DNA of 64,000 bases from Caulobacter segnis (GCF_019931575.1 NZ_CP082923.1:1922001-1986000); one strand, 5' to 3'. Shown: positions 1 to 8,862, numbered from the stretch's first letter. The notes: generated by a model not told the origin, from the sequence alone. Translations and numbers: made by a program.

Positions 1-602
1 ATCAGGGCGGCGCCGTCCTCGCGCACCAGGCGCAGGAGGAGATCCAGGATCTGGGCCTGAGTGGTGACGTCCAGGGCGGTGGTCGGCTCGTCGGCGATCA
101 GCAGGCGCGGGGACAGCACGACGGCGATGGCGATCGCGACCCGCTGGCGCTGGCCGCCCGACAGCTCGTGCGGATAGCGTGTCAGGGGGATGTCCTCGAG
201 CCCCACGCGGTCCAGCGCCTGGCGAGCGGCGGCGTTGGCCTCGGCGCGGGAGGCCTTGCGGTGCAGGCGCACGACCTCGGCCATCTGGGCGCCGATGGTC
301 ATGACGGGGTTGAGGGCCGTCATCGGCTCCTGGAAGACCATGCCGATGCGGTCGCCACGCAGCTTGGCAAGCTCCGCATCGGGCCGGCCGACGAGGTCCT
401 GGCCGTCGAAGCGGATACTCCCCTCGATGCTGGCCCCGCGCGGCGGCAGGCCCAGGATCGAGAGCGCCGTCATCGACTTGCCCGAGCCGGACTCGCCGAC
501 GACGCCCAGCACTTGGCCGGCTTCGAGCGAGACCGTCAGGCCCTTGAGGATCGGTTTGTCGCCGAGGGCCAGTTCCAGGTCCTGGATCTCCAGCAGGGCC
601 AT
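1..602 (-). CDS. Peptide-type ABC transporter ATP-binding protein (partial, C-terminus cut by window edge)
   Basis: This is the cytoplasmic ATPase of an oligopeptide/dipeptide-type importer (DppD/OppD family). About 200 N-terminal residues are visible. Walker A is GESGSGKS at residues 36-43, followed by a Q-loop ([11 protein letters not shown]), the signature LSGGQRQR and Walker [13 protein letters not shown]. The MTALNP sequence is typical of the peptide/nickel subfamily. The start codon lies one base after the TGA of the upstream permease, so translation is probably coupled. The transporter would use ATP hydrolysis to move substrate delivered by the binding protein fused to the first permease. 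The substrate cannot be read from the ATPase. The C-terminal half, including any second ATPase fusion, lies outside the window. Confidence 0.93.
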   Translation of the reverse strand, partial: MALLEIQDLELALGDKPILKGLTVSLEAGQVLGVVGESGSGKSMTALSILGLPPRGASIEGSIRFDGQDLVGRPDAELAKLRGDRIGMVFQEPMTALNPVMTIGAQMAEVVRLHRKASRAEANAAARQALDRVGLEDIPLTRYPHELSGGQRQRVAIAIAVVLSPRLLIADEPTTALDVTTQAQILDLLLRLVREDGAAL

Positions 603-603
603 G

Positions 604-1428
604 TCAGCGGTCCTCCTGGAGGCGCGGGTCCAGCCGGTCGCGCAGGCCGTCGCCCAAGAGGTTCAGGCCCAGGACGGTGACGACGATGGCCAGGCCTGGG
701 AAGATCGCCTGCAACGGGGCGACGGCGACCAGGGTCTGGGCGTCGGCCAGCATCTTGCCCCAGCTGGACGCGGGCGGCTGGGCGCCGAGGCCGACATACG
801 AGAGGCCCGCCTCGGCGATGACGCCCAGCGAGAACTGCAGGGTCGCCTGGACGATCAGCACGCTGGCGAGGCCGGGGGCGATGTGCTCGAGCGAGATCCG
901 CGTGGCGCCCTTGCCGGCCGCGCGGGCGGCCAGGACGTAGTCGCGGGTCCACAGGGACAGGGCCGAGCCTCGGGTCAGGCGGGCGAAGACCGGCACGTTG
1001 AAGACGCCGATGGCGATCACCGCGTTGATCGCGCCGGGGCCGAGCACGGCGGTGATCAGGATCGCCAGGATCAGGGCCGGGAAGGCGAAGACGACGTCCG
1101 AGCCGCGCATGACCAGCTCGTCGACCCAGCCCCGGCGGGCGGCGGCCAGCAGGCCCAGCGGCACACCGACACCGGCCCCCAGCAGCACGGCCACCAGCGA
1201 GACCGACAGGGCGTTGCGCGCGCCCAGCAGGATCATCGAGGCGACGTCGCGGCCGAAGTGGTCGAGGCCCAACCAGTGGGCGGCAGTGGGGCCTTGCAGG
1301 CGGTGGTCGATGTCGAAGGTGGTGACGTCCCAGGGCGTCCAGACCAGCGAGACCAGGGCGGCGGCCACGAAGGCGGCGCTGATCGCGGCGCCGACGATCA
1401 GCGTGGGGGAGAGGCGCGACCGGCTCAT
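604..1428 (-). CDS. ABC transporter permease, DppC/OppC-type
   Basis: This is a 274-residue inner-membrane permease of the binding-protein-dependent transport family, the second permease of the peptide-type importer. It starts MSRSRLSPTL and has a first membrane helix at about residues 9-28. A periplasmic loop carries the DppC-type HWLGLDHFGRDV motif (usually HxLGTDxxGRDV). The cytoplasmic EAA-like loop lies near ARAAGKGATRISLEHIAPGL. The C-terminus GLRDRLDPRL is the usual DppC ending (GDxLRDxLDPR). Its ATG overlaps the TGA of the fused binding-protein/permease gene as ATGA, and the ATPase follows after one base. The operon is tightly coupled. Confidence 0.93.
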   Translation of the reverse strand: MSRSRLSPTLIVGAAISAAFVAAALVSLVWTPWDVTTFDIDHRLQGPTAAHWLGLDHFGRDVASMILLGARNALSVSLVAVLLGAGVGVPLGLLAAARRGWVDELVMRGSDVVFAFPALILAILITAVLGPGAINAVIAIGVFNVPVFARLTRGSALSLWTRDYVLAARAAGKGATRISLEHIAPGLASVLIVQATLQFSLGVIAEAGLSYVGLGAQPPASSWGKMLADAQTLVAVAPLQAIFPGLAIVVTVLGLNLLGDGLRDRLDPRLQEDR

Positions 1429-3974
1429 GACCCGCGCCTCCGCAGGCGGGGATCGACCAGCACATAGGCCACGTCGACCAGGAAATTGGTGGCCACCACG
1501 GCGAAGACCAGCAGCATGACCACGCCCTGCACCACGATGAGGTCGCGCTGGGTGATGGCTTGCAGCACCAGGCGGCCCAGGCCGGGCAGGAAGAAGACGT
1601 TCTCGATGATCACCCCGCCGGCCAGCAGGAAGGGGAACTGCAAGCCAAGGATGGTCAGGATCGGGATCAGGGCGTTGGGCAGGCCGTGCCGCCACAGGGC
1701 CTGGCTGGCCGTGAGGCCCTTGGCGCGGGCGGTGCGCATCCAGTCCTCGGCCAGGGTGTCGATCAGGGCCGAGCGGGTGACGCGGGCGATGATCGCCGCC
1801 TGAGGCGCGGCCAGGGCGATGGCCGGCAGGGCCAGGGCCTTCAGGGCCGGGACCAGGCCCGCCTCCCAGCCGGGGAAGCCGCCGGCCGAGACCCAGCGCA
1901 GGCCGATCGAGAACACCATGACCAGCAGCACGGCGAACCAGAAATTGGGGATCGCGACGCCGACCTGGGTCAAGCCCATGACCACGGTGTCGGCGGCCTT
2001 GCCGCGTCGGGCGGCGGCCAGGGCGCCGATCGGCGCGCCGATGACGACGGACAGGACCATGGCCAGCAGGGCCAGCGGCAAGGAGACGCCGATCCGCTCG
2101 CCGACGAGCGCGGCGACTGGGGTCTGGTAGGTGTAGCTGACGCCGAGATCGCCGTGCAGCATGCCGAGGAGCCAGGCGAGGTAGCGCTGCGCCGCCGGCC
2201 CTTCCAGGCCCATCTGCTGGCGCAGGTTGGCGACCGCCTCGGGGCTGGCGTTCAGGCCCAGCATGTAGGCGGCGGGGTCGCCGGGCACGACCTGGATGAT
2301 GGCGAAGACGATGAGGCTGGCCGCCAGCAGGGTCAGGACCATCACCGCCGCCCGGCCGCCCAGCCAGGCCGCGCCGAAGCGGGCGGCGAGCAGGACCAGG
2401 CCCGCCACTGCCGCCAGGGCCAGGACGCCGCCCAGGATCGCACCGGCCGGTCCGGTCTTGGCGGCGATGCTGGCTTGCGCCCCGCCGTCCCCGTCGAACG
2501 AGGCGGCGTGCAGGTCGATGGTCTGGGTCGAGGAATTGACCCAGAAGTCCTTCAGCCGCGCGTCGAACACGCCCAAACGTGGGAACTGGAACAGGAAGCC
2601 GTTGACCGCGTCGTCGGCGATGCGGCGCTGGATCTGGCCCAGGATCGCCGCGCGCTGGCCCTCGTCGGTCGCGCCCTTCAGAGCCTGCATCAGCCCGTGG
2701 AAGGCGTCGCTGTGGTAGCCGAAATAATAGTCGGCCTTGTCGTAGATGGCGTAGTCCATCGGCTCGGCATGGCTGACGATGCTGAGGTCGAAGGCGTGGC
2801 GACCGTAGACCTGATCCAGCCATTGGGCCCATTCCAGGTTCTCGATCTTCACACGCACGCCGGCCTGGGCCAACTGGGCGGCGACGATCTCGCCGCTGCG
2901 GCGGGCGTAGTTGGGCGGCGGCAGCTTCAGGGTCAGGTCGAGGCCGTTCGGATAGCCGGCATCGGCGAGCAGCGCCTTGGCCTTGGCGATGTCGTGCGGA
3001 TAGAGGCCGGTCAGGTCGACATAGGCGGCGTTCTGCGGCGGGAAGTGGCTGCCGATCGGGATCCCGTAGCCGTACATCGCCCCGTCGATGATCGCCCGCC
3101 GGTCCAGGGCGTGCTGGAGGGCGCGGCGCACCCGCACGTCGGCCAGCGGGCCGGTGCGCTCGTTCATCGCCAGGATGACTTCGCCTTCGCTGGAGGCGGT
3201 GACCACCTTCAGGGCCGGATCGGCGCGCAACTGGGCCAGGTTCTCCGGGGCCGGATAGTCGGGAAAGGCGTCGACCTCGTGGGTCTTGATCGCGGCGAAG
3301 GCCGCCGCCGGGTCGGCGATGAACTTGAAGCGCACCGACTTCAGCTTGGCGGGTTGGCCCCAATAGCCGTCGTTGCGGACCAGACTGACCGTGTCGCCGC
3401 GCCGCCAGCCGGCGAACTTGAACGGACCGGTGCCGACCGGGGCGGTGGCCAGGCTTCCCGCCGACTTGGGCGACACCATCACGCTGTCGCCCCAGGCCAG
3501 GGTGTAGAGCAGGTCGCTGTCGGGGCTGGCCAGATGCAGGCGCACGGTGCGCGGGTCGACGACCTCGACCTGGCGGATGACGCTCAGCGCCTGTTTCTGG
3601 ACATTGGTCGAGGCCGGCGCGAGGGCGCGGTCCAGGCTGAACTTGGCGATGGCCGCGTCGAAGGGCGTGCCGTCCTGGAACTTCACCCCGTCGCGCAGGT
3701 GGAAGGTGTAGGTCAGGCCGTCGGGCGAGACCTCCCACCACGTGGCTAGCAGCGGCTTGACGGCGCCTTGCGCGTCCAGGCGCACCAGGCCCTCGAACAC
3801 CGTGGCATAGACGACCTCGTCGGTGGCCACCGCCGCGCCCGAGGTCGGATCCAGATTGGGCGGCTCCAGTTGCAGGGCGACGGTCAGGGTGTCTTTGGAC
3901 GCCGCGTGCGTCGTCGGCGCGAGAGCCAGCACGCAGGCGGCCGCCAGACCGCCGAGGAGCCTGCGCAAGTTCAC
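1425..3974 (-). CDS. Fused family 5 extracellular solute-binding protein and DppB-type ABC permease
   Basis: This is one 849-residue polypeptide with two normally separate parts. Residues 1-25 are a signal peptide. Residues 26-490 are a complete family 5 (DppA/OppA) solute-binding domain, with PVGTGPFKF and DVRVRRALQHALDR motifs. A spacer leads to an extra hydrophobic helix at about 511-531. Residues 543-849 are a DppB permease with QVVPGDPA, an EAA loop near RTARAKGLTASQALWRHGLP, and DPRLRR at the end. The extra helix returns the chain to the cytoplasm, so the permease keeps its normal topology. The GTG start overlaps the TPR gene stop as GTGA. The receptor is therefore tethered to the translocator at 1:1. 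No frame change or internal stop is visible at the junction. Confidence 0.92.
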   Translation of the reverse strand: MNLRRLLGGLAAACVLALAPTTHAASKDTLTVALQLEPPNLDPTSGAAVATDEVVYATVFEGLVRLDAQGAVKPLLATWWEVSPDGLTYTFHLRDGVKFQDGTPFDAAIAKFSLDRALAPASTNVQKQALSVIRQVEVVDPRTVRLHLASPDSDLLYTLAWGDSVMVSPKSAGSLATAPVGTGPFKFAGWRRGDTVSLVRNDGYWGQPAKLKSVRFKFIADPAAAFAAIKTHEVDAFPDYPAPENLAQLRADPALKVVTASSEGEVILAMNERTGPLADVRVRRALQHALDRRAIIDGAMYGYGIPIGSHFPPQNAAYVDLTGLYPHDIAKAKALLADAGYPNGLDLTLKLPPPNYARRSGEIVAAQLAQAGVRVKIENLEWAQWLDQVYGRHAFDLSIVSHAEPMDYAIYDKADYYFGYHSDAFHGLMQALKGATDEGQRAAILGQIQRRIADDAVNGFLFQFPRLGVFDARLKDFWVNSSTQTIDLHAASFDGDGGAQASIAAKTGPAGAILGGVLALAAVAGLVLLAARFGAAWLGGRAAVMVLTLLAASLIVFAIIQVVPGDPAAYMLGLNASPEAVANLRQQMGLEGPAAQRYLAWLLGMLHGDLGVSYTYQTPVAALVGERIGVSLPLALLAMVLSVVIGAPIGALAAARRGKAADTVVMGLTQVGVAIPNFWFAVLLVMVFSIGLRWVSAGGFPGWEAGLVPALKALALPAIALAAPQAAIIARVTRSALIDTLAEDWMRTARAKGLTASQALWRHGLPNALIPILTILGLQFPFLLAGGVIIENVFFLPGLGRLVLQAITQRDLIVVQGVVMLLVFAVVATNFLVDVAYVLVDPRLRRRGS

Positions 3975-5344
3975 GCGATGGCCGCCAGTCGCCGCTCGAC
4001 GCGGGCCCGCGCCTTGGCGGCCTCGCCGGGCAGGGCGAGGCGGTCATAGATGTCGGCCAGGGTCCGGTTCAGCGGCACGCCGTCGGGATCGAAGCCGCGC
4101 CGCAGCTCCAGCGCCTGCTGGGCTTCGGACAGGCGGTCGGCGCGGATCAGGGCGTCCAGGATCAGCTGCTCGAAGAGGTCGCGCTGGGCGTGGCTGCCGC
4201 CGATCTCGGCCAGGCGCGGCAGGGCCGCGCGCAGGCCGCGCAGGGCCGCCGGGTAGTCGCCGCGCGTGTGGGCGACCAAGCCCTCGGCGGCGGGCAGGGC
4301 GACCTCGCGCCAGGTCTCGCGGACGAAGTCGGGAGCTTCCAGCGCCGCGCGGCGTACGGCGGCCAGCAGGCTGTTCGCCTCCGCCCGGCCGGCGCGGGCC
4401 AAGCCGTAGAGGTACTGCAGGGTCAGGAACGGCTGGACCACGTCGTCGGCGCGTACGGCCAGGCGATCGGCCACGTCGTTCCAGCGGTCGCCGACGTCGA
4501 CGCCGGCCATCTCCAGCCGGGCCAGCAGTGAGACGGCCCCGACCTGGTCCTGGGAGTAGTCCTTCTCCTGGGCCCAGACGTGGTCGTCATAGAGGGCCAG
4601 CGCCGCGTCGGCCTTGCCCTGGCTCAGATAGAACAAGGCCAGGTGCCACCATAGGTGCGTGTCCATGAACGAGTTGAGGCCCGTCCAGGTGTCGCGCACG
4701 CTCTCCAGGAAGGCCGCGCCTTCGTCGATGCGCCCTTGGGTCAGCATGACGTGGGCCAGGGCGTGCTGGGCCCAGGGCTCCTTGCGCTTGAGGTCTATGG
4801 CCTTGCGGGCGGCGGCCTCGGCCGCGTCCAGCAGGTGGCACTGCTCGTAGGCGAAGGCCAGCATGCCGTGCAGGTGGGCGACGTCCTCGGCGGCGGGCAG
4901 GGCGGCGACGGCGGCGCGCAGCATGGCCGGGAAGTCGCCGCGGTTGAAGTGGTGATAGTGCGCAAGCTTCAGCGCCAGGAGATCGCGCGGCCAGGCCCTC
5001 TGGATGGCTTCGGCGATCGACAGCGCGCCGGGAATGTCGTCGGCCGACCAGGTGGCGACGAAATCGACGAAGGCCCGCTCGCGCGGATGGGCGCCGCTCG
5101 CCAGGGCCTGGGCGCGGGCCAGGTAGGGCGCGGCGCGCTCGGCCGCGTCGGGCGCTTCCAGCAGCAGCCACAGCGTGGCGGCATAGGCGTTCAACAGGAC
5201 GCTGTCCGGATGGGCCTCGGCGGCGCCGATGACCTCGGCCGCCCGGGTCTCATAGCTGAGAAAGCCGTCGACGAACCCGTCGACCGCCGCCAGGGCGGCG
5301 TCGAACGTCGGGCTCACCGGATTGCCGAGGTAGTCGGTACGCAT
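3971..5344 (-). CDS. TPR protein resembling the TTC38 family
   Basis: This is a 457-residue all-helical protein without a signal peptide or membrane helix, so it is probably cytoplasmic. It contains degenerate tetratricopeptide repeats across its length (for example HLHGMLAFAYEQCHLLDAAEAA and PWAQHALAHVMLTQGR regions). The combination of HPRERAFVDFVATW, LALKLAHYHHFNRGD, THLWWHLALFYLSQG and HALAHV matches what I recall of the tetratricopeptide repeat protein 38 family, which has no settled biochemical function. Its stop overlaps the GTG start of the fused transporter gene, so it is the first gene of the translationally coupled block. It may act on the imported compound or organise partner proteins; this is inference. 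Confidence 0.8.
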   Translation of the reverse strand: MRTDYLGNPVSPTFDAALAAVDGFVDGFLSYETRAAEVIGAAEAHPDSVLLNAYAATLWLLLEAPDAAERAAPYLARAQALASGAHPRERAFVDFVATWSADDIPGALSIAEAIQRAWPRDLLALKLAHYHHFNRGDFPAMLRAAVAALPAAEDVAHLHGMLAFAYEQCHLLDAAEAAARKAIDLKRKEPWAQHALAHVMLTQGRIDEGAAFLESVRDTWTGLNSFMDTHLWWHLALFYLSQGKADAALALYDDHVWAQEKDYSQDQVGAVSLLARLEMAGVDVGDRWNDVADRLAVRADDVVQPFLTLQYLYGLARAGRAEANSLLAAVRRAALEAPDFVRETWREVALPAAEGLVAHTRGDYPAALRGLRAALPRLAEIGGSHAQRDLFEQLILDALIRADRLSEAQQALELRRGFDPDGVPLNRTLADIYDRLALPGEAAKARARVERRLAAIA

Positions 5345-5380
5345 GACGGTTACTCTAGTGGGGCCGCGCGGCCGCGCCAG

Positions 5381-6346
5381 CTATTGGATGCCGGCGGCGG
5401 CCAGGAAAGCGGCCACGTCGTCGGCCGTGCGCTCGGGGATCTCGACCTGGGGCAGGTGGCCGATCTTCGGATAGATGATCAGCTTCGCGCCCGGGATGGC
5501 CTCGGCGAATTTGTGGGCGCCGGCGACCTCGATCAGCGGGTCGATCTCGCCCCACAGCACCAGGGTCGGGGCCTTGATGGTCGAGAGCGCTTCCTTGGTC
5601 GCCTGGCTGTGCTTGCCGGGCTGGATCGACATCAGGATGGCGCGGTGGCCAGGAGCACGCTGCAGCTCGGCCCAGCGGTCGATGAAGGCGTCGGTGATCA
5701 CGGCCGGCTCGCCGACCTCGCCCCGCAGGCCCGAGCGGATCAGCGGCTTGTTGTCGATCGAGCGCAGGAACGCGCGGCCCCACGAGTACTTCAGCAGCTT
5801 GAAGGCCAGGGGCGGCTTCTTCAGCGTCGTGGCCGGCCAGCCGGCGGCGTCGGCCAGGATCAGGGCGTCGACGCGCTCGGGATGGCGCACAGCCACCTGC
5901 CAGGCGACGCCGCCGCCCATCGAGTTGCCGGCGATGGCGAACTTGGGAAGGTTCTCCTTGGCCGCCAGAGCGTCGATCAGGTCGGCGAACCCGTCGGCGG
6001 AAGCGACATAGCCCGCTGGGGCGCGGGTCAGGCCGTGACCGGGCAGATCAACGGTGATGATCCGGTAGCGGCCGCCCAGCCGCGCGACCCAGCCCTCCCA
6101 CGAGAAGTGGGAGTCGCCGAAGCCGTGGACGAGCAGCAGCAGCGGCCCATCGGCCTTGCCTTCGTCCTTGTAGTGCAGGCGCACGCCGCCGGGCAGGTCG
6201 GCATAGTGCGACGCCTTGGTGGCGTACTTGGCCTCGAGCCTTTCGTAGGGGATGTCGGGGCCGCGCAGCAGCAGCCAGCCGACGAGGCCGGCTAGCACCA
6301 CGACGCCTAGGAGGCCGCCCACGATCAGCAACAGGGTCTTCAACAT
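5381..6346 (-). CDS. Membrane-anchored alpha/beta hydrolase
   Basis: This 321-residue protein has an N-terminal membrane anchor (residues 4-27) followed by an alpha/beta-hydrolase fold. The oxyanion-hole motif HGFG is at about residue 74. The nucleophile elbow GNSMGG places the serine at 142. The acid is D269 in WGEIDP and the base is H297 in GHLPQ. The catalytic domain should face the periplasm, as an N-in anchored esterase or peptidase-like hydrolase. It lies 36 bases upstream of the TPR gene and 37 bases downstream of the TonB receptor, so all six genes could be one transcript. A role in cleaving an imported ester, amide or peptide is plausible, but the substrate is unknown. Confidence 0.88.
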   Translation of the reverse strand: MLKTLLLIVGGLLGVVVLAGLVGWLLLRGPDIPYERLEAKYATKASHYADLPGGVRLHYKDEGKADGPLLLLVHGFGDSHFSWEGWVARLGGRYRIITVDLPGHGLTRAPAGYVASADGFADLIDALAAKENLPKFAIAGNSMGGGVAWQVAVRHPERVDALILADAAGWPATTLKKPPLAFKLLKYSWGRAFLRSIDNKPLIRSGLRGEVGEPAVITDAFIDRWAELQRAPGHRAILMSIQPGKHSQATKEALSTIKAPTLVLWGEIDPLIEVAGAHKFAEAIPGAKLIIYPKIGHLPQVEIPERTADDVAAFLAAAGIQ

Positions 6347-6367
6347 GAGCGGTCTCCCTTAAGCGGA

Positions 6368-6397
6368 GCTAGAAGCGATACTTTTAGAAGCGATACT
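6368..6397 (-). repeat. 15-bp tandem duplication spanning the receptor's last codons and stop
   Basis: Read on the minus strand, the receptor ends CAG TAT CGC TTC TAA. It is followed immediately by AAG TAT CGC TTC TAG, a second copy in the same frame with two mismatches. Thirteen bases (TAGAAGCGATACT on the plus strand) are identical at 6370-6382 and 6385-6397. The second copy would also encode YRF and a stop, so the duplication keeps the outer-membrane terminal motif whichever stop is used. Confidence 0.85.
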
Positions 6398-8615
6398 GGG
6401 CGCGGACGCCATAGGTCGCCGGCTGGCCCGGCGCGGCGATGTCGATCAGCGGCAGGAAGAAGTTCCGCGTCAGGTCGTACTTGGTGTTGAAGACGTTCCT
6501 GGCGAAGGCGGTCAGGGCCCACGGACCCTTGGCCGGCGACACCGTCACGCTGGCGTTGGCCAGCCAGTAGCTGTCGACGTCATAGCGCGAGCCCAGCAGC
6601 AGGGGCTTGGTCTTGTCGTGGAAGGCGTAGTTGCCCTGCGCCTCGACCTCATAGTCGCCCACGGCCCAGGTGTAGGAGACGTCGCCGCCGTAGCTGAGCG
6701 GCGGGAAGCCGACCTTGGCTCCGGTGCGGGAGATATAGACGGCGTGGCCGGCCGCGACGCTGGCCGGGATGTCGAGATCGTTGGTGTACTTGTCGAACTT
6801 GCCGGTCTTGTAGCCCAGCGACTGGCCGATCCGCAGGGCGGGAACCGGACGCCAGGTCAGCTCCAGCTCGCCGCCGTAGATGTGCGATTTCTGGGCGTTG
6901 ACGATGGCCCCGATCGGGCCGTTGTTGATGTCGTAGATCGCCGACTGAACCTGCTGGTTCTTGTAGTCGTAATAGAACACCGAGCCGTTCAGCTGGACGG
7001 TGTTGTCGGCGAAGCTGGACTTGAAGCCCGTCTCGTAAGCCCACAGGGTCTCGGGCTTGAAGCCGTCGACGGCCGAGGAGTCGCCGACATTGTACGAGGT
7101 GAAGCCGCCCGACTTCGTGCCCTTGCTGACGCTGGCGTACAGCAGCACGCTGTCGACGGGCTTGTACTCGACGGCCAGCTTGCCGGTGATGCTCTTGTTG
7201 TGCAGCGACTTGTCGGCCGTCGGGCTGAAGTTGGTCGCCGGCGCGCCGGGGGCGAAGGCGCCGGCGGTGACGAAGTCGTACTGGTTGCGCTTCTCGTTCT
7301 CGCCGCGCAGGCCGCCGATCAGCTTGACCTTGTCGCTGATCGCGTATTCCAGCTGGCCGAACAGCGAGGCCGAGCGAACCTTCTGGTTGTAGGTCGTGCG
7401 GGTGTCGAACAGCAGCGACTGGTAGAAGTCGGAGTAGAAGGCCTCGTCGATCGTCTCACGCGAATAGTAGCCGCCGACCAGCCATTGCAGTGGGCCCTCG
7501 GTCTTGGACGAGGCGCGCAGCTCCTGCGAGAACACCTTGGCGTCGGTGTCGAAATAGGTGCCGGCGTAGGCGTAGGCCGAGGCGTCCCAGTCGTTGTATT
7601 CCTTGCGATGCAGCTTTTCGTACGAGGTGATCGACACCAGGTCGACGCTGTCCGTCTCGGTGTGGGCGCGCAGCGAGACGCCGCTGTTCTTGGTGTCGTG
7701 GAACGGCTTGGCGTTGGTGGCGATGCCGGTCAGGCTGGCGAAGGCGGCCGAACCGCCCCAGCCGGTGTTCTTGCGGCTGCCGTCGGCGGCGATGGTCGGC
7801 AGGCTGGCGTTGTAGCCCAGCGGATTGAACAGATGGAGCCCGGTTGGCTCGGACTTGTCGTAGCCGGCGTGGACGCTGAGCAGGAAGTCGGTCTTGTCGG
7901 TCGGGGTCCAGGCCAGCTGGCCGCGCACCGAGGTGGTGTCCTTGTCGCCCAGCTTCTCGCCGGTCGTGCGGTTCTTCTGCCAGGCGCCGCCCTGGTCGGT
8001 GACGAAGGCCAGGCGACCGCTCAGCGTGTCGCTGATCGGGCCGGAGACGAAGCCCTCGGCCTTGAACTCCTCGTTGCTGTCGTACTCGGCGGTGACGCCG
8101 GCCGACAGGGTGTTGGTCGGGCGATTGGTGATGAAGTTGATCGCGCCGCCGGTGGTGTTGCGGCCGTAGAGCGTGCCCTGCGGGCCGCGCAGCACTTCCA
8201 CGCGGGCGATGTCGAACAGCAGCCCCTGGGTCTGGGCCTGGATCGGATAGGCGACCTCGTCGACGCTGACGCCGACGGTCGAGGAATTGTTCGAGGCGTA
8301 GTCGTCGAAGCCGACGCCGCGCAGGCGGAAGCTGGGCTGGCCGCTGCCGAACTGCGGGGTGATCTCCAGGCTGGGCGTGGCGTACTGCAGCTGGTTGACT
8401 GTGGCGACGCCGCGCGCGGCCAGCTGGTCGCCCGAGATCACCGACAGGGCCACGCCGACGTCCTGGGCCGATTGCTCGCGGCGCTGGGCGGTGACGATCA
8501 CCTGCTCCACCGCGGTGTCCCCCGGCGCTTCGGGGGTGGCTTCGGCGAAGGCGACGCCCGCGAAGGACGCGCCGATGGCGCCGACGGCGGTTCCGATAAG
8601 AAGACGCTTGATCAC
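6384..8615 (-). CDS. TonB-dependent outer-membrane receptor
   Basis: I place the start at the GTG giving MIKRLLIGTA, 743 residues, because GGGGAT lies about 7 bases upstream. An ATG 27 bases earlier has no ribosome-binding site and would add charged residues before the signal peptide. Residues 1-24 are the signal peptide and the TonB box EQVIVTAQRR is at 37-46. The plug domain includes VEVLRGPQGTLYGRNTTGGA. A 22-strand-type barrel ends in QYRF, the usual aromatic outer-membrane C-terminus. It probably imports the ligand passed to the ABC transporter encoded downstream. It is divergent from the aminotransferase gene. Its 3' end carries a duplicated stop segment, described separately. Confidence 0.92.
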   Translation of the reverse strand: MIKRLLIGTAVGAIGASFAGVAFAEATPEAPGDTAVEQVIVTAQRREQSAQDVGVALSVISGDQLAARGVATVNQLQYATPSLEITPQFGSGQPSFRLRGVGFDDYASNNSSTVGVSVDEVAYPIQAQTQGLLFDIARVEVLRGPQGTLYGRNTTGGAINFITNRPTNTLSAGVTAEYDSNEEFKAEGFVSGPISDTLSGRLAFVTDQGGAWQKNRTTGEKLGDKDTTSVRGQLAWTPTDKTDFLLSVHAGYDKSEPTGLHLFNPLGYNASLPTIAADGSRKNTGWGGSAAFASLTGIATNAKPFHDTKNSGVSLRAHTETDSVDLVSITSYEKLHRKEYNDWDASAYAYAGTYFDTDAKVFSQELRASSKTEGPLQWLVGGYYSRETIDEAFYSDFYQSLLFDTRTTYNQKVRSASLFGQLEYAISDKVKLIGGLRGENEKRNQYDFVTAGAFAPGAPATNFSPTADKSLHNKSITGKLAVEYKPVDSVLLYASVSKGTKSGGFTSYNVGDSSAVDGFKPETLWAYETGFKSSFADNTVQLNGSVFYYDYKNQQVQSAIYDINNGPIGAIVNAQKSHIYGGELELTWRPVPALRIGQSLGYKTGKFDKYTNDLDIPASVAAGHAVYISRTGAKVGFPPLSYGGDVSYTWAVGDYEVEAQGNYAFHDKTKPLLLGSRYDVDSYWLANASVTVSPAKGPWALTAFARNVFNTKYDLTRNFFLPLIDIAAPGQPATYGVRAQYRF

Positions 8616-8862
8616 TGCAGATCCCCGTTTGTCGGCGCGCATGACATATCGCGAGAAGCGCCGGTTTTCGTTCGTGCGAGAATTCCTATTTATCGAGTGG
8701 GAATTGAAACCGAGATTTCCTCCGGCGAGGCGAAGCTTCTCTAATCGGCGTTCAGTTGGGACGGATAAATTCTGATTGTCGGCGCAGTTTTATCCGGAAT
8801 GCGAGGGGATTGCGCGGCGGGCGGCCAAGGTAGATTTCTCCACTCATTGAGTAGGAATTGCC
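8616..8862. promoter_or_regulatory. Divergent regulatory region with GGAATT repeats
   Basis: This region lies between the leftward receptor gene and the rightward aminotransferase gene. It holds an inverted repeat AATTCC (8681-8686) and GGAATT (8700-8705), 13 bases apart. Nearly the same 12-mer occurs twice: GAGTGGGAATTG at 8695-8706 and GAGTAGGAATTG at 8849-8860. The second copy also supplies the AGGAA ribosome-binding site of the aminotransferase. A regulator bound there could block translation or transcription of that gene. The protein is unknown. Confidence 0.4.

Noticed and set aside
1560..3749. A long plus-strand open frame opposite the binding-protein/permease gene
   Set aside because: The composition is Gln/Gly/Asp/His-rich with no domain. 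It is an antisense shadow of a well-supported gene.
604..4047. A minus-strand open frame of more than 1100 codons across the ABC operon
   Set aside because: Only its last 274 codons are the real permease. The rest is Arg/Pro/Gly-rich translation in the wrong frame of the fused transporter gene, an artefact of high GC content.
5362..5373. Perfect palindrome GGCCGCGCGGCC between the hydrolase and TPR genes
   Set aside because: Short GC palindromes are expected at this base composition; there is no other sign of a site or terminator.
8616..8642. Upstream ATG start for the TonB receptor
   Set aside because: It lacks a ribosome-binding site and adds MRADKRGSA before a normal signal peptide; the GTG with GGGGAT upstream is better.
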